Origin: Galerina marginata | Lineage: Eukaryota; Basidiomycota; Agaricomycetes; Agaricales; Galerinaceae | Assembly (NCBI GenBank): GCA_023014335.1 | Contig: JAECYW010000011.1 | Span: 1,488,001 to 1,552,000, forward strand | DNA length: 64,000 nucleotides | Reading direction: 5' to 3' | Part shown: positions 12,157 to 24,600 of the stretch, one piece after another | How the letters are laid out: every line of letters starts with the position of its first letter | Position numbering within the stretch: the first letter of the stretch is position 1 | Program-made: the position numbers and the translations under genes | The notes under the pieces: model-generated | The model's input: only the letters and a program-made list of their open reading frames with translations | Told to the model about the DNA's origin: nothing | The model's database searches: none

Positions 12157-13687
12157 GGCAGTAAGTTTCTGTGACGCTAATGCCCGAGTTCTACCTAGAC
12201 CTGGAGTGTACCCAGTTGAGGCAGAACAGGCTGAACCAAAGCAACCATCCTATGCATTTCCGCACGGGGTGTTGAGCAGAGGGAATGGCTTTGCATTGTT
12301 TCAATTGACGTATGAGGTGGGAAGGTATAGGATAGGCCTTTCCGTGGTTTTCAAAGTAGCGGAATGGGAAGGCGCAACACAGCTTTCAAAGAGCGTGAGA
12401 AATTTCATTTATGTACAAAGAGTCTAAAATTAGCTTACATGATCCTTCACAAGCTTCCCCAGCTTCACTATACCACCATACGCAGCGCTGAGTCGCAATT
12501 TCATTTAGCCTAGGCTAAGCGCTGGCCCACTTATATTGCAAAGAAATGGCTGAAGCAAACAAAATCAACAGTGAACTCAGGCATCCAAGAGCTCTGCCAG
12601 TGCCTGGGCTATTTATAAACGACACGACGTCTAGCGTCAGCTTTTCTTCAGTGCTGAAGATTATATGTGTGTAACTCCTTCTGGAGGTTGCACCGCCCAT
12701 CTACGACCGATGAAACAACCGCAGACAGAGCAACGAGTAGATAAATCGCCCTTCCCAGATTGCTTATGAGCGCTAAGCGCTTAGCGCTCAGCCTCGATTT
12801 CAACAACATCGAGTTCGACCAACTTCAAGAACGGAGTCGACGATGAGGACGGGGATACGCGCGTTGTCTGTGGTTGAGATAACCGGGAGACTTTGAGCTA
12901 TTGCTACTTAGTCCAAAAAGTTGATGGTATGGATACTTATAACTTTGCCTCACGTTGATCGTGCTGATGAGAGTATGCTCAGTGGGAAAATTTGCGGAAA
13001 ACGGGTCGGAATCACCACCTTTCTGGAGGCTTTACCTTCGCTAGACTTCGTTTCAGATTACTTTTAAGCTTCAGACTCTTAGATGAATAAACGTATTTGT
13101 ATAAGCCATAAATATTTTCCTACTAGCGTAAACACAAGTAGCAATTACATACAACAAAAGTTGTTCATACGCTAGCGCTACAATTCTACTTTCTACAGTC
13201 CTTTTAATTTAAATTTGGTGTTGTCTCAACCTTCCAACCCCAGGTGATACTAAACGCAGATCAAGGACAAAACAACCAAAATGTAAAAATGAAATGGCTA
13301 ATCGGGTGGACAGCGCGCACCGGCCATATTGGAGACGGAATGACGTAGGAAAAGGGAGAAAGAAAAGCAGGCGCTGGCTATGAATAAATGTTACAAATCG
13401 ATGATGGAATGGGACAAAAGGAAATGGAAGGGACAATGACGAGGAACAGAAATGAAATGCGAGTTGTATCTACCAAGGCTGGAAGTTGGACGAATGCTGA
13501 GAGACATTGACGAGATGATGCATAGAGTGAACATAAATGAATGATAATGAAAGACGATGACAATGCAATGAGAGAGAGAGGAAGGGAAGCATGTAGTGAG
13601 CATAATGTGGTAGATCCAGATAGACGTCGATGACGGCGATGATGATGACGAGCGCATAGAATGAAATAGGAGCAAGTAGATCGGTCG
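12157..13687. other. Intergenic, 1.5 kb, AT-rich in part
   Basis: No coding frame is supported. It holds a perfect palindrome (listed separately), further AGCGCT words near 12485 and 12520, and a GATGA/GACGA-rich stretch next to the Cdc6 3' end. Confidence 0.5.
12767..12790. repeat. Perfect 24-bp palindrome built from AGCGCT words
   Basis: The sequence TGAGCGCTAAGC followed immediately by its exact reverse complement makes a 24-bp perfect palindrome with no spacer. It contains AGCGCT three times in overlapping context. Confidence 0.9.
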
Positions 13688-15834
13688 TTAATCTTGGAAA
13701 GCACCAGCAAAAGTATTGAGACGCGAAGCATTGGATGCTAGAGCATGTGCTTTGACGTCGCGCGCAAGGCGGGACTTCTCGCGTTCCCAGATCCCTCGAA
13801 CTTCTTCCTCGCGAGCGTCGACAGGCAAGCCTTCTGTAAGAGCTGGGGCAGCAGGCAGCATTGGTAACACCCAGCCCACGGAGGACCTCATCACCCCAAA
13901 CGCCCTCGACAAGACGAACCTCGCCCACAGCACCAGCGCCACCTTTCGATAGGCCAGCGCCAAACGAGGCAGTCCGACCGAACGACTTCCTGCCTTTCGT
14001 AGGGCTCGACGCACCGGAAGCAGCACCTGAGTGAGGAAGACATCGAGACGATGCCGACTCCCTCTAGGACACCAAGCAGGTCCCCGAACTCGCTGCGGGA
14101 AACAGGCTCAAAGATGCCACTTTCCGTGCGAGAGAGGATGGTGGTATAGTACGTGTGCAAGGCGCTAGGTTTCGATACCTACACCAGGTCCTGAGGTGAT
14201 GGGGTTGGGGAGAGAGGCGCTGCGCTTCATTGGAGAGGCAGAGGGTTTCTTTGGGGATGTGGATGTGGATGAGGAGCCTGTCAAGGAGAGGACCGGCCTC
14301 GAGGCGCTTGGAAGCAAGCAAAATGAGGAGCAGGGCGAGGCGGGCCTGGAGACCGAGGTTGCGGATTTTTGTAACAGTCTCGCTGTTGCTTGTCGTGGCA
14401 GGGGTAGAGAACGACGCAGAAGCCTTGGAAGTGGCAGATGCAGGGGTGTAAGCTTTGAGGGCGGATAAAATGTGTTGAGGAGTCACAGATGGCGGAGGGG
14501 TGTTGAGGGGATTTTCATCAGAAGACTTCGGCGCAGAAGGGGCGACAGCGAGGTCGATAGCACCGCGAAGGACCTCGAATAGACTGCGGACGTCGCCAGT
14601 CAAAGCAGCGACTTTCTTCGTTAAAAGCATTAACGTCGGAGGTGGCAGGAATCTTTTAAGTGCCGAAGGTAAATCCAAAGCTTCATTATCAGACAGTGCG
14701 GAAAGACGTGACTGAAGAATTTCTAGAAGCTGGGCAGGAGTATACGGTGTGAAGTGGAATTGTTCGCACATTGCTGGATGAGGCGAAAGTATTGGAAGAC
14801 TGTGAGAGTATGGGTATTGGCAATTGCAATGAGTCGTAATTGAGAGGGTAGTATTTCCGTTATAGTGAAGATTGACGTAAGAGCTTGAGCGTTCGGCGTA
14901 ATATGATCAAGTTCATCAAGAACGAGGATGCTAAACGAATGACCGATTAACAAATGATCAAATTCTAAACACCGAACCTACCATTTAACATTCAAGGCAT
15001 TTAAAAGAGACTTGACGCGTTCCCTGGCCTGGAGCTTCTTAGACGCGGCAGACTTTTCTCTTCGGTCCAACGGTCAAATCTTCAATTATTCGTTCCCACA
15101 AGGCATCGACATCCTTAAGGGCCATGCAATTAATGGAAACGACTTTGACATCAGTCTCGCTGTTGGTAGACAGCTGGCGAATGATGGAATTGACCAAGGC
15201 TGTCTTCCCTGTACCCGGAGATCCTGAAATGAACATGCTAGAATAGGTTTCCTCTTCGTTCATCGAAGAGGCCCCAATGAAAGGAGCAAGGAACTCGAGG
15301 ATCGTGGCGCGTTCGGTTTCGCGACCAGCAATCTGAGTCTGGCTATTGTTACAGGTTCGAACGGAGAAGAGCACGAGCACGAGCGTGAAGGGGAAGCAAC
15401 GCAGTGGGCGGAGTTGGGGGTGGAGTGGAGATGGTCAATTGGAAAATTTCCGTGGACGGTGTCGGCAGGCGGTAAGGATGCCAAGGACGAGTGCCGTCGA
15501 GGTGCTATATAGACGCGATTATTAGTAGAAACACGATTGACGTTGAGGATACACACCTGGTCGGGTGCGCGTCGGGGTGATGATCTCAGGTCGTCGTGCG
15601 CCTAAGCGCTCGGACGCCTCTGGGCGAGGTGTCGACGTTAAGAGGAGATACCTTGATCGGCGGAATGTTCTCTTTGTTCCCGTCACCATCGAGGAGAGTC
15701 ACGGTCGTCCTGGCGCGCTTTGGATTGGGGGTGTGGTCGGGCGTCTGGAGCTGCTCGCAGACCTGCATCGATGGTGCAGGCGACGAGGAGTCCTGGTGAC
15801 CGCGCTTGCCGAGAACTGAACTCCGTGTCTGCAT
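13688..15834 (-). CDS. CDC6: Cdc6 DNA replication licensing AAA+ ATPase, frame interrupted
   Basis: Cdc6 loads the MCM helicase with ORC and Cdt1 at origins in G1. The N-terminus is short and basic with an NLS-like PKRARTT. The AAA+ core follows: sensor entry QTQIAGRETER, Walker A GSPGTGKT (about 15200), Walker B SILVLDELDHI (about 14930), then FTPYTPAQLLEILQSRL, and a winged-helix end with TYYTTILSRTESG and EEEVRGIWEREKSRLARDVK. ATG 15834 is preferred to an in-frame ATG at 15909. Reading it through requires about eight single-base corrections, nearly all one extra base in AAAA, AA, CC or GG runs, while every conserved residue around them is intact. In an essential gene this pattern points to sequence error or an inactive second copy. 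The promoter carries paired MCB boxes, fitting G1/S expression. Confidence 0.92.
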
Positions 15835-15959
15835 GGTGAAAGTGACGAGATGGATGTGGTGGTCGAAGAGAACAAGAGGAGGGCCATGGCCCACCGGTGT
15901 ATCTCCCACATTTCAATCTCCGCAATTCATCAAAACGAGGCAAGACGCGAGTCGCGTAA

Positions 15960-15989
15960 ACGCGTCGCGTAGGTCACGTGCAGACGCGT
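15960..15989 (-). promoter_or_regulatory. Composite MCB element upstream of CDC6
   Basis: ACGCGT at 15960-15965 and 15984-15989 flank AGGTCAC at 15971-15977, 126-155 bp upstream of the Cdc6 start. ACGCGT is the MluI cell-cycle box bound by MBF in fungi. The same arrangement stands upstream of Ctf4 at 25760-25787. Confidence 0.75.
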
Positions 15990-16372
15990 CCTATTAATAC
16001 CGCGTTTGCCATTGCGCGCCTCATGTACCTAAGCTACAAATTTCCGCATGCACTACACCATTGGACTTAACATAAATTTTTTATGGAAATGACTTGACCT
16101 GTGGTGTCAATTCCGTTACCGGCCGTGTTAAGATACAACAACAACAGCTTCGTGGGCGGCCTTGGGCCATACTGGATCACGGCACTCTTGATATTAAAGG
16201 AATAAGCAGTTCTATCCATCCAAGAATTATATAAGAGTATAAGTACTAGTAAAGGTAATGGGTATAAATAAATAATAGGCCCCACCTGGTGAATCGTCTA
16301 CGGGCCGTTGAGTGTTAGTCATTAGGTTAATTTAGGTATACAGGTCAGGCATAAGGAGCATCATCCTCAGGA
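15990..16372. other. Intergenic between Cdc6 promoter and next gene
   Basis: Nothing coding is visible. The tandem orientation makes it upstream sequence for Cdc6 and 3' flank of the membrane protein gene. Confidence 0.5.
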
Positions 16373-17611
16373 CTATACGAGATTACTGACAAGGACACTC
16401 GCGTTTTTCTCTTTCAAGGGGATATTATCTGTTGCCCCATCCGCCTCTGACGCCCCCATTTCCTTCTCCTTCGCCAATTTAGCCTCCCGCTTCTTCAGCT
16501 CCCTCTTATTCAGATCACGTCCGCGGAAGTCTCCAGCCAGACCCGTGCCAAAAAGCTTGCGCACATTAGATGCCAACAGAATAAGAATCGCGAGCCATTC
16601 GGGCAGTGCGTGCAAGATGTAAAATGCAGCCTTTGCACCGGGCTTGTCCAACGAGGTTTGCACAGTCAGTGAGGTGGTTCTGATGTTCATAACCGAGAGG
16701 CGATAGATGGCAACCACAGCCTAGAAATATCCAAACATCGTACTCAATACGCGTTCATTTCTGATGAATTGACCTGAATGCATACCATGAGAGTAGAAAC
16801 GAAACAGATGATGGCTGCTCCGCGTCGACTTGTTCGAGGGAATTTTCGTCGAATCCATACAATCACGCCAATAAGCATGGCGCACATCCACAACGCAACA
16901 CCAGTGCTCACGAACCTACACGTAAACCATTCAGCTGCCAGTGCTTAACACAATATACAGAAGAGACGAACCGGTACTTCGCCGTCTTATCAGCTTTTTG
17001 CTGGTCATCAAAGATCTTTCCATACGTCGAATTCGCAATAGTGCCAGGAACCGTCGCCGCCAAAAACGCCAGACCCAGAAAATCGGAAAAGCGGCGCAAC
17101 CAAAAGCGCAACCGTGGCTGGTCCGGTGTGCCCTCTGGCGGCGGGGTGAAAACACCGCCTTTCGTCTTGGCCGCGGGAGATTGGTAATACATATCCGAGC
17201 CGTAGGTCGGGTTAATGAGGATGCACCGCACGATGTTGACGAGGTCGTTGGCGATGCCTATGAACCCCAGGGCGAAGCTTACTTGCATGTAGGTCACCTA
17301 GTCCATGCGAGAAGCGGCGACCTTCGTTGTGCGATTGAACAGCTCGCAAGGAAAATATGACCACTCTGTAGTGTTTTATTCCATTCAATAGTCAGAATAG
17401 AGTTCAAAAGTGAGAACGAGGCGCGTCGTAGCACTCACCTCTCCACAGAGAAAGTGATAGTACCGATGAGAAGTGTCGTCCGAGATCGTCTCTTATACAG
17501 ACGATACACCATCAAAGGTAAAAGCAGCGCATACAGAACAGCAAACACGATTGACGGGGCGAAGTCCGCTGGGAGGGCCGTCCCACCAACAGGAGCTGGA
17601 AAATTCACCAT
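16373..17611 (-). CDS. Multi-pass membrane protein, unknown function
   Basis: Five exons (start ATG 17611; last exon 16720-16373) encode about 340 residues with roughly seven hydrophobic segments, such as FAPSIVFAVLYALLLPLMVY, SFALGFIGIANDLVNIV and ALPEWLAILILLA. The protein ends in a strongly charged cytoplasmic-type tail (NKRELKKREAKLAKEKE). The layout resembles a group of fungal seven-helix proteins of unknown role found widely in mushrooms. One frame break occurs at 17298-17299, where CTAGGTGACC must lose one G to join SHGL to VTYMQ. A second intron-acceptor reading does not repair it. Exons elsewhere join with correct phase. I do not assign a function. Confidence 0.7.
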
Positions 17612-18229
17612 CGCAGAGACGGAAGCGCTCGCAGACAACGTCTGGTGTTGACGCAGACCCGGAATTAGAATGTGTAACAGGAGGCATCTGGCTTTACTTA
17701 TACCCAGTGATACTTGACCCAAGGCAATGCCTAGATTTTTATCACTGGTTCACTAGGTCGGTGGTAGGCGCAAGCCGGAACGCCTTGCGCCTCCACTACA
17801 TGTTCTGTCGGAACTGGTAGGAATCTAAACGGGAGAACTCCTGAAAATTCTCCGGAAAAGGCAGCTAAAACCAATTATCGTAGGGCAAATATTGCTCAAG
17901 GCTGTGTAATTGCTGCCAGGCAGTTGCTGCGCTTGAAGAGAACGGTCGGCATTACAGAACCTAACCACGAGTAGACGTGTACATGTCCTGTAGAATATAT
18001 GAAACTGGCAATCCGCAGTTTGCTGATCATGTGGCGCACTGCACAGGTCCATCCACGGCTGCCCGGGGAACGTTCAATAAGATATTCGTCCTGAAATCTC
18101 CATCTAAAGTAATCGCCTTATCATCATCACAACCAACCTAAGAAAGGCTTCCTGAGATGAGTACAGAGCAATAGATATGGATAGATTGCAGATAATTAAG
18201 AGTAGACTTTTGAACGACCAGAGACTACC
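17612..18229. other. Intergenic, no gene seen
   Basis: A minus-strand open frame at 17825-18052 has no start context, splicing partner or recognisable motif. Nothing else is visible. Confidence 0.45.
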
Positions 18230-19650
18230 TTAAATCAAAGTGATATCAGCTTCCTTTCCGCCATCTCCAAGCCTCAGAGCAACAATCTGTGTGCTCAGGC
18301 TGGAATATCCGTTGCCTATGAAGACCTCCGCCCGCCTGCCCAGCTCAACGTCCACACAGACAGCCCAATCCCGCTCGCCATTTTTGATGGGAACATTAGC
18401 GCTCTGGGTCACCCAGAGCATGGGTCCGCCCTTCCACCGTTCTCGGCTTGCCCACTTCGTGTTGGTGAGCGCTGCCACTAGTTTGTAATATTGTAGGTAT
18501 ACAGTTGGATGGTCCCAGGCACCATCGTGTAGGATGTGTAGTGTTCTTAGATGAGGACGTTCCTTTGCTTGGTGGGAAATCGCATCTAGGATGCGATGGA
18601 GGGTGGGGTAACAGTGTTCCATGACGGACGTCACATTATGGATATCTAAAGAGGGTAATAAGATGCTGGATTGAAGAACAGGAAGGGTAGCCCATGTTGT
18701 GAAACCCTGCTTAGTTTCAGCAAGGTATTTGCAGTGGTCCTCAAAATCACCACGTCGGAGGTGGATCGCCATGTAAGGGTGTCCTTCTGGTAATGGATTC
18801 GATTGTGATTTGAGACTTAGTTGGGTCTCCGTCCGGTTGATAATTTCTAGGACGTTATTTGACCACTTGAAGTGGTTCGAAAGGTATTTTCGGAAGGACG
18901 GCCATACAGCATGAATTCCTGATGAGGCGAGGTAACTTCAGGTCAAGGAAAGTCAGTTTATTGATCTCGGAAGGCACCAATGAAAAGAACATACTTCCAG
19001 TTGAAGACCGAATCATCGACGACTAGGCACCTGTCCTTTCCATTTAAAATTTCCTGAGCATAATTCCATTGATCCATGTGGTCGACACCAAGTTTGACGT
19101 GCACCACTTCCTCTGGAGGACAAATTTCGTCAAAAACGGCCTCGCTGACGGTGCCCTCCGTTGGTCCACGAAGGAAAGCAGACAAAGGTACACTGGCATT
19201 TTCGCCGCGAGGGCGCCATATTAAAGGTTGGTACACATAAATTCGGCTGGTCTGCAGTGCCAGATGATGATATAACAATATTTCTTGAGCCTGAAAAAAT
19301 TATAAGCTGTTGGGCGCGTTCTATCGCGAGATACGAACCTGATTGTTAAACCCAGCTCCCTGTAGTTGTTTAAACTTTACATATTTGTTTCCGCGTTCAT
19401 TGTGGATGAGGTTTTTGGAAGCCTCCGTTTCGGAGGTGAAGAGGTCTTCGTATAAGGCAATGGGCGGCCTGGACGAGATATACAAATAATACACAGGCAC
19501 AGAGACACAGAAGAGGACAAGAAGGAGCGGTCTAAGGACCCGCCAGTTGAGGGTGATCACTGCTGGCATTGAAGCATGGTTGCCATTTGACGGCGCCTTG
19601 AGCGATCTCGGCGTCGTCATTCCGCTGTTTAATTCAGAAGCTGATGCCAT
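18230..19650 (-). CDS. Type II membrane fucosyltransferase-like enzyme (O-FucT-like)
   Basis: Three exons (19650-19339, 19290-18995, 18935-18230) join without breaks, about 437 residues. A short N-terminal tail precedes one membrane anchor (RPLLLVLFCVSVPVYYLYI), so the catalytic part faces the secretory lumen. Motifs seen are QLQGAGFNNQ, which is where GDP-fucose-binding enzymes begin their Rossmann fold, IHLRRGDFEDHC in the middle, and the C-terminal EVFIGNGYSSLSTQIVALRLG. This set is typical of the mushroom O-fucosyltransferase-like family; the HLRRGD motif matches the donor-binding arginine region of fucosyltransferases. Acceptor substrate is unknown. The start is the ATG at 19650, only 55 bp from the divergent gene's ATG; an in-frame ATG at 19716 would overlap that gene. 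Confidence 0.8.
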
Positions 19651-19705
19651 TGATCGAAAACATACGCGTCTAATTTTAATTTTGCCATCTGCCAACGCTT
19701 TCCTA
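19651..19705. promoter_or_regulatory. 55-bp divergent intergenic region
   Basis: The two start codons (19650 minus, 19706 plus) are separated by only 55 bp, so the pair must share promoter elements that overlap transcribed sequence. One ACGCGT lies at 19664-19669. Confidence 0.6.
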
Positions 19706-21362
19706 ATGGCCAGCACTCAACTTTCTCGAGCTATCAGACAGTCTTCAAGATGTACCCCGCTGGAGCTCTCGCGCTCAATAACGCCCTCTCCCTCCTTCCC
19801 TCGATGTCGTTTTGCTGCTAAGCTCACGAAAACCAGGCGGCCCACGAGAGCCAAAGCAATTCCAGAGAGCTCCGTACCAGGAGGCGAAGCCCTAGTCACT
19901 CCAGTTATTGACGATGCGCAATCGTCAAAGTTGCATTTGCCACCTATGGAACTGTGGCGAACTGTTTTTCCTGACAAAAAAGAGGCAGGAAAGAGATCCT
20001 CAATACGAAACCCAGCGACCGCGAAATTGCTAGCAGAAAGCTTTGTCCCTGTAGGCTCGAAGGACAAGATCATCATTGAGGCTTCACCTGGTGTGTTATT
20101 GCGAACTCTCTTTAACCGGTTTCACTTCATTTTTTCAAGGCCCGGGACAGTTAACACGCGCTCTACTCGACCTACCTAAAGAGAGAATCAAGAAGTTAAT
20201 CGTTATCGAGAATTTCAATGACTACCTACAATATTTGAAGGTGAAGAAACTTCTGCACTGTTTTATTATACGCTGACCCTTCTGTTTTAAGCCTCTAGAA
20301 GAGGTAGACCCACGAGTCACAGTGCTGCCGATGTTCGGAAAAGACTGGGCCACCTATCGTAAAATTACGGATATGGGTTTGCTAAACGACGTCGAGGTGA
20401 CAGACTGGAACCAAGGTCCGAACTATATTATGTCTGTAATCCACTCATTTAAACCCCATCCTCAGTTCATCCACAATTACAATTCATCATGCATATGACT
20501 TCTGGGGTCGACGGTGAACAACTATCGGCCCAACTACTACGCACCATTCCAGATCGACAATGGCTATATCAATACGGCCGCGTACCCCTCAATTTCATAC
20601 TCACAGCGCGTATGTGGGAGGTACAAATTTGCGTGTTTTTGCCAGTTTCCAATAAGCTCATGGCATCGTTCCTCTTTTCAGAGAATTATTGCTCCCGAGT
20701 CAGTAGGAGCACGCTGCAAAGTCTCTGTAATGGCTCAATCTGTATCAGAAATGTCTGAAGCCGTCCCATACGACGCGATGCAGCCATATTCAGACCACTT
20801 CCACCCAGACATTCACAACCAGTTTGAATACAAGTTCGGCAAATTAGACCTTAGACGCATGGGTATTCCATATACAGTTGCTAATTTTATACCATTGGTA
20901 AAACCTGTAAGCACTCCATGGTCAGTATTTCAAATTTAACTGCTAACTGTCATCGCTTAAATGGCAGATTATCGAGCCTGGTGATCTTGACTACTGGGAT
21001 TACTGTGTTCGGAAACTCTTTGTCCAAAAAGCTACCCCTCTTGAAAAATGTATAAAGTAAGGCAAACTCAGTTTTTGTGAACGGTACTACTTACTTGATG
21101 TATCCAGCTCTCTAGGACCTGGGGCATACAATCTCTTACCCAAGCTCAATGACCCAAGCAAGCCAGAAGATATGGTCGACTTGAAGAAGAATCCTCGTAG
21201 TTTTACTGTAGAAGATTGGGCGAAAATTGTCCGAGCATTTAAGAACTGGCCCTTCCGACCTGAGGTACGAATACGAATTTTATTTCATTCTCATCGCTTA
21301 CTCTTTTCTAGGACCTGGGAATTGATACTATTTTCATAACCAATGTAAATAAACACACATAG
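19706..21362 (+). CDS. rRNA adenine dimethylase family / mitochondrial transcription factor B
   Basis: Eight exons (19706-20090, 20140-20240, 20292-20415, 20466-20620, 20682-20906, 20968-21056, 21108-21264, 21312-21362) keep frame throughout, about 428 residues. The start is rich in Arg and Ser and lacks acids for the first 40 residues, as in a mitochondrial presequence. The SAM-binding motif is IIEASPGPGQLTRALLDL followed by KKLIVIEN. Later motifs include LNFILTARMWERIIAP and YRKITDMGLLNDVE. These match the KsgA/Dim1-related mtTFB proteins, which dimethylate small-subunit mitochondrial rRNA or act with the mitochondrial RNA polymerase. Which role applies cannot be told from sequence alone. 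The last exon is short and its stop position is the least certain part. Confidence 0.87.
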
Positions 21363-21630
21363 TAATGGACCGACAAGGACAACCCACCAGTACATTATCA
21401 ACTTCACTTGTAATACCTTTGTTGCATGGAATAAATTAGTTCTGTTTTGCAATGTCCAATACACCAGTGGCTCAAATGTAGATGGAGATGCTGGCAAAGT
21501 ATGAAGAGATCTGTCCGATAAATTATGACTTCGTGAAATAAATGTTTTACAGCGAATACATGCTCAGGATACAATGTTAGGAAGAAAATGCGGATCTAGA
21601 CAAATACATGGTCCAATAGCTGTGTATATC

Positions 21631-24600
21631 TCAAAGCTCAGAAGTTATCATCGAAGACTCGTCGCCTGCGTCCACCATTTGGGTTTCATCCCAATCAGGG
21701 CTTCCAACCCTCTGCTGGGTCTCCTCCTGCGTCTCGGTCTCAACCGTCGTGACATCGGTCATTTGAGAATCAATTTGTGTTTCTTGGGTATCCTCCGTAG
21801 GTGGTGCTGTGTCTGGTTGTTTCTTTGGTCGCGACACTTTTTCAGCCTTTGGTAGCATCCCGAACAGCGTCGCCTGTTTGGGTCCCTCTTTCCTGTCTTT
21901 TCCTTTCAGCGTAGCGGCATCTTTGCCATTTCCTGCACCAGGACCTAGAAACACTGAATCAGATATCGCTCAATATCTAAAATAATATTGGACTTACGTT
22001 TCCTGGGTACAGTTTCGGATTCAGCAGCATCCACCTTATCAAAGAAGCTCTCGCTTTTCTGAATTGTCTTGCTTGCGTCTAATTTTCTTGCGAAGGGGTT
22101 TTTGTTACTGTCTTGGTTTGCCTTACGAGCGAAGGGATTGGGCTCTGGGAAATTATCAACACTAAGATCGTTTAAGATTTGCATAAAGGGACCTACTTTG
22201 CTTTGGAGGCGGCATCGACATATCAGAGGTAGGGAACGACTCGTCGAGATCGTCTCTTTTTCGTTTCGAATCCGTAGACGGTGGAGACCGCGGCGTAGAA
22301 TCATTCCATGACGCTCGTTCAGGAGTGCGGCTCGAGGGTGTATGGGACGTAAATCGGGTGGTTTCGATTCGAGGGGCCGTAACACGGGCCATGCCAGGTC
22401 TCTCGATCACAGGTGGTGGTCTGAAATCACCCAAAGGGTCGAAACGAGAAGAGGAAGCAGCTGGTGCTTCCGCTAGCTGGCGCAGAGGAGGTTCTGGTTT
22501 CAACCAGCGTCTTCGTTTGTTTCGGGCGGCGTGGAGTCTGTCTTCGTTCTCTTCCCGGTCTGCTTTGACCATGCCCATTTTCTCCTTCAAACCGACGAGG
22601 TGGTAAAAGTCTGCGATCTTCATGGCAGCGTCAAGGGTAGCGATTTGATGGAGAAGCCTGGTCAGTTCGATTGCCCTTGGTGCATTGCCTACTTTGCATG
22701 CGCCTTGGATAAGCTGGATCAATTCCTTGTCCATGGCTTTCTCGCGAGAAATAATGTCGTCGGTCGTCAGTTCATCGTCCAGGGAATCGAAAGCAATTTG
22801 GACATGGAGTGCTTCTCGCTCGATCCTGTTGAACAGGTTTCAACACAGTTATAGGTAGAGGGACAAATTCATTTACGTCTCTTCTTGAGCGGAATTTTGT
22901 CTGAAAGGTATTCGCATAGGTAGTTCCTGGATTAAAGGTCTGGGGAATGCTGGATGTTCTTGCCTTCCCTGTAAAGTCATTCAACAAGGGCCACAACTTG
23001 GAAGGGAAAACACCACTGTGCTCACTTTCAATATCAGACACATAAAGTTACTCTCTGTGATACCGACCGGCCAGTACGACTCATCCTTGCCTTGCCTTCG
23101 TTCCAAGGTATTTGTGTCCATAACTCGGGCCCATGATGCGTGATGAGGTATCCGATGTTTTGTCAGAATATGGACACAGCCAGTGGTATCGAACATAGCA
23201 GGCGCCTGATCGCATCGTAAGTATTTTTTGACGGAAAGAGAAAGAAAAATTACTTGCCCCTTGATCAGTAACTCCGATCCACTTGAGTGTATGGCCTTTA
23301 GGGACTGGGAGAACATCTCGTTGACGCACGGTAAAGTCTTCGAAATTAATGATACTGTAGGACAGATTCTGAGAGCCTATACAAATTGGCATCAGGTTAA
23401 TAACGATTGTCATGAATTGGAATAGCCACATGCCGTCAATTGTTGTAGACCCAGCTCGATGGACAACGAAGACCCATTCTTCACTTGCTACCATCGTGAC
23501 GAAGTCACCTCCTAGTGCCATAATCCGACGTTCGCGTCCGGTACCAGATAAGAACGTCAGATCGTTCTCGGTAGTCGCCACCACAATGTTTCCGTATCCC
23601 TGGAGTTCAACATCTGCACTATTCCGTGAACTAAAAGGCAGAGCTCCCGCAGCTATTCCAAGACATTTTATCCCTTTTTTCGACAAGGTGTATGTCCAGT
23701 CATTGGACTTCCAGTTGCTATAAGGTTTAAAAAGTACTTCCGCAGGGTGATCGTTCTCTGGAGGACATGCAAAAACAGCGCCTCTTTCGCCTGGAGGAGA
23801 GGTCAACTTAGTCAATCAAGCATGGAAGGCCTTACTAACCGAGATAGCCGAGGTCATGTTTAAAATTATCCGTGAAGTGGTAACCCTTCCGTAAAGAGCG
23901 GTCAAAGAACTCGACATTTACGATGTTGTGTGTATCTTGATCTGTGACTTCGATAACTCCAACCATATTATATGCTAAGAATAACTTGTAATTAATAAAG
24001 AACAGCTTTGCAATGATAGACAGTCATACCCAAATATCTTTTTTTGTTTTCCATTGGCGTGGAGCCAGGTTGGAAGGGCGGTTGAGCCTGGGTGATGCTC
24101 ACTGTTGAAATTCAAATTAATATACATCATGGATATTGATTCGAAAGTTAACACACCCATCTCCTTCACGAAGCCATTTCGTCCACCTTTCTCTTCGGCG
24201 GGCGGTGCATTTAGTGCACCGTCCATGTCATCCACAATCCAACCATCATCTATATCAGCGATATCATCATCGAGATCAACATCATCGTCCTCCTTTTCCC
24301 CAGTCGTCACTTGTTCGGTATCGTCGGCGAAGAGATCCAATCCTGTTTTCGGTTTAACTGGAATGGTGGCAGCTCCATTCGTAACCAAAGAGCCTTTAAC
24401 AGGATCGGGGAAGTTATCTGATATTGGTTTCCGCCACCGAGTGAAAGCGCCATCGCTGTCTGTCCAGGCAAGCAGATTCTCGTTGGGTGACCATGCTAAT
24501 TGGGTGATACTCGACCCAGGTTTCCCAATTTGACTAATCGAATTAAATTTGAAAACCACAGCGATGCATTGGAATAACAGCCTACCTAGTTATCACTCGT

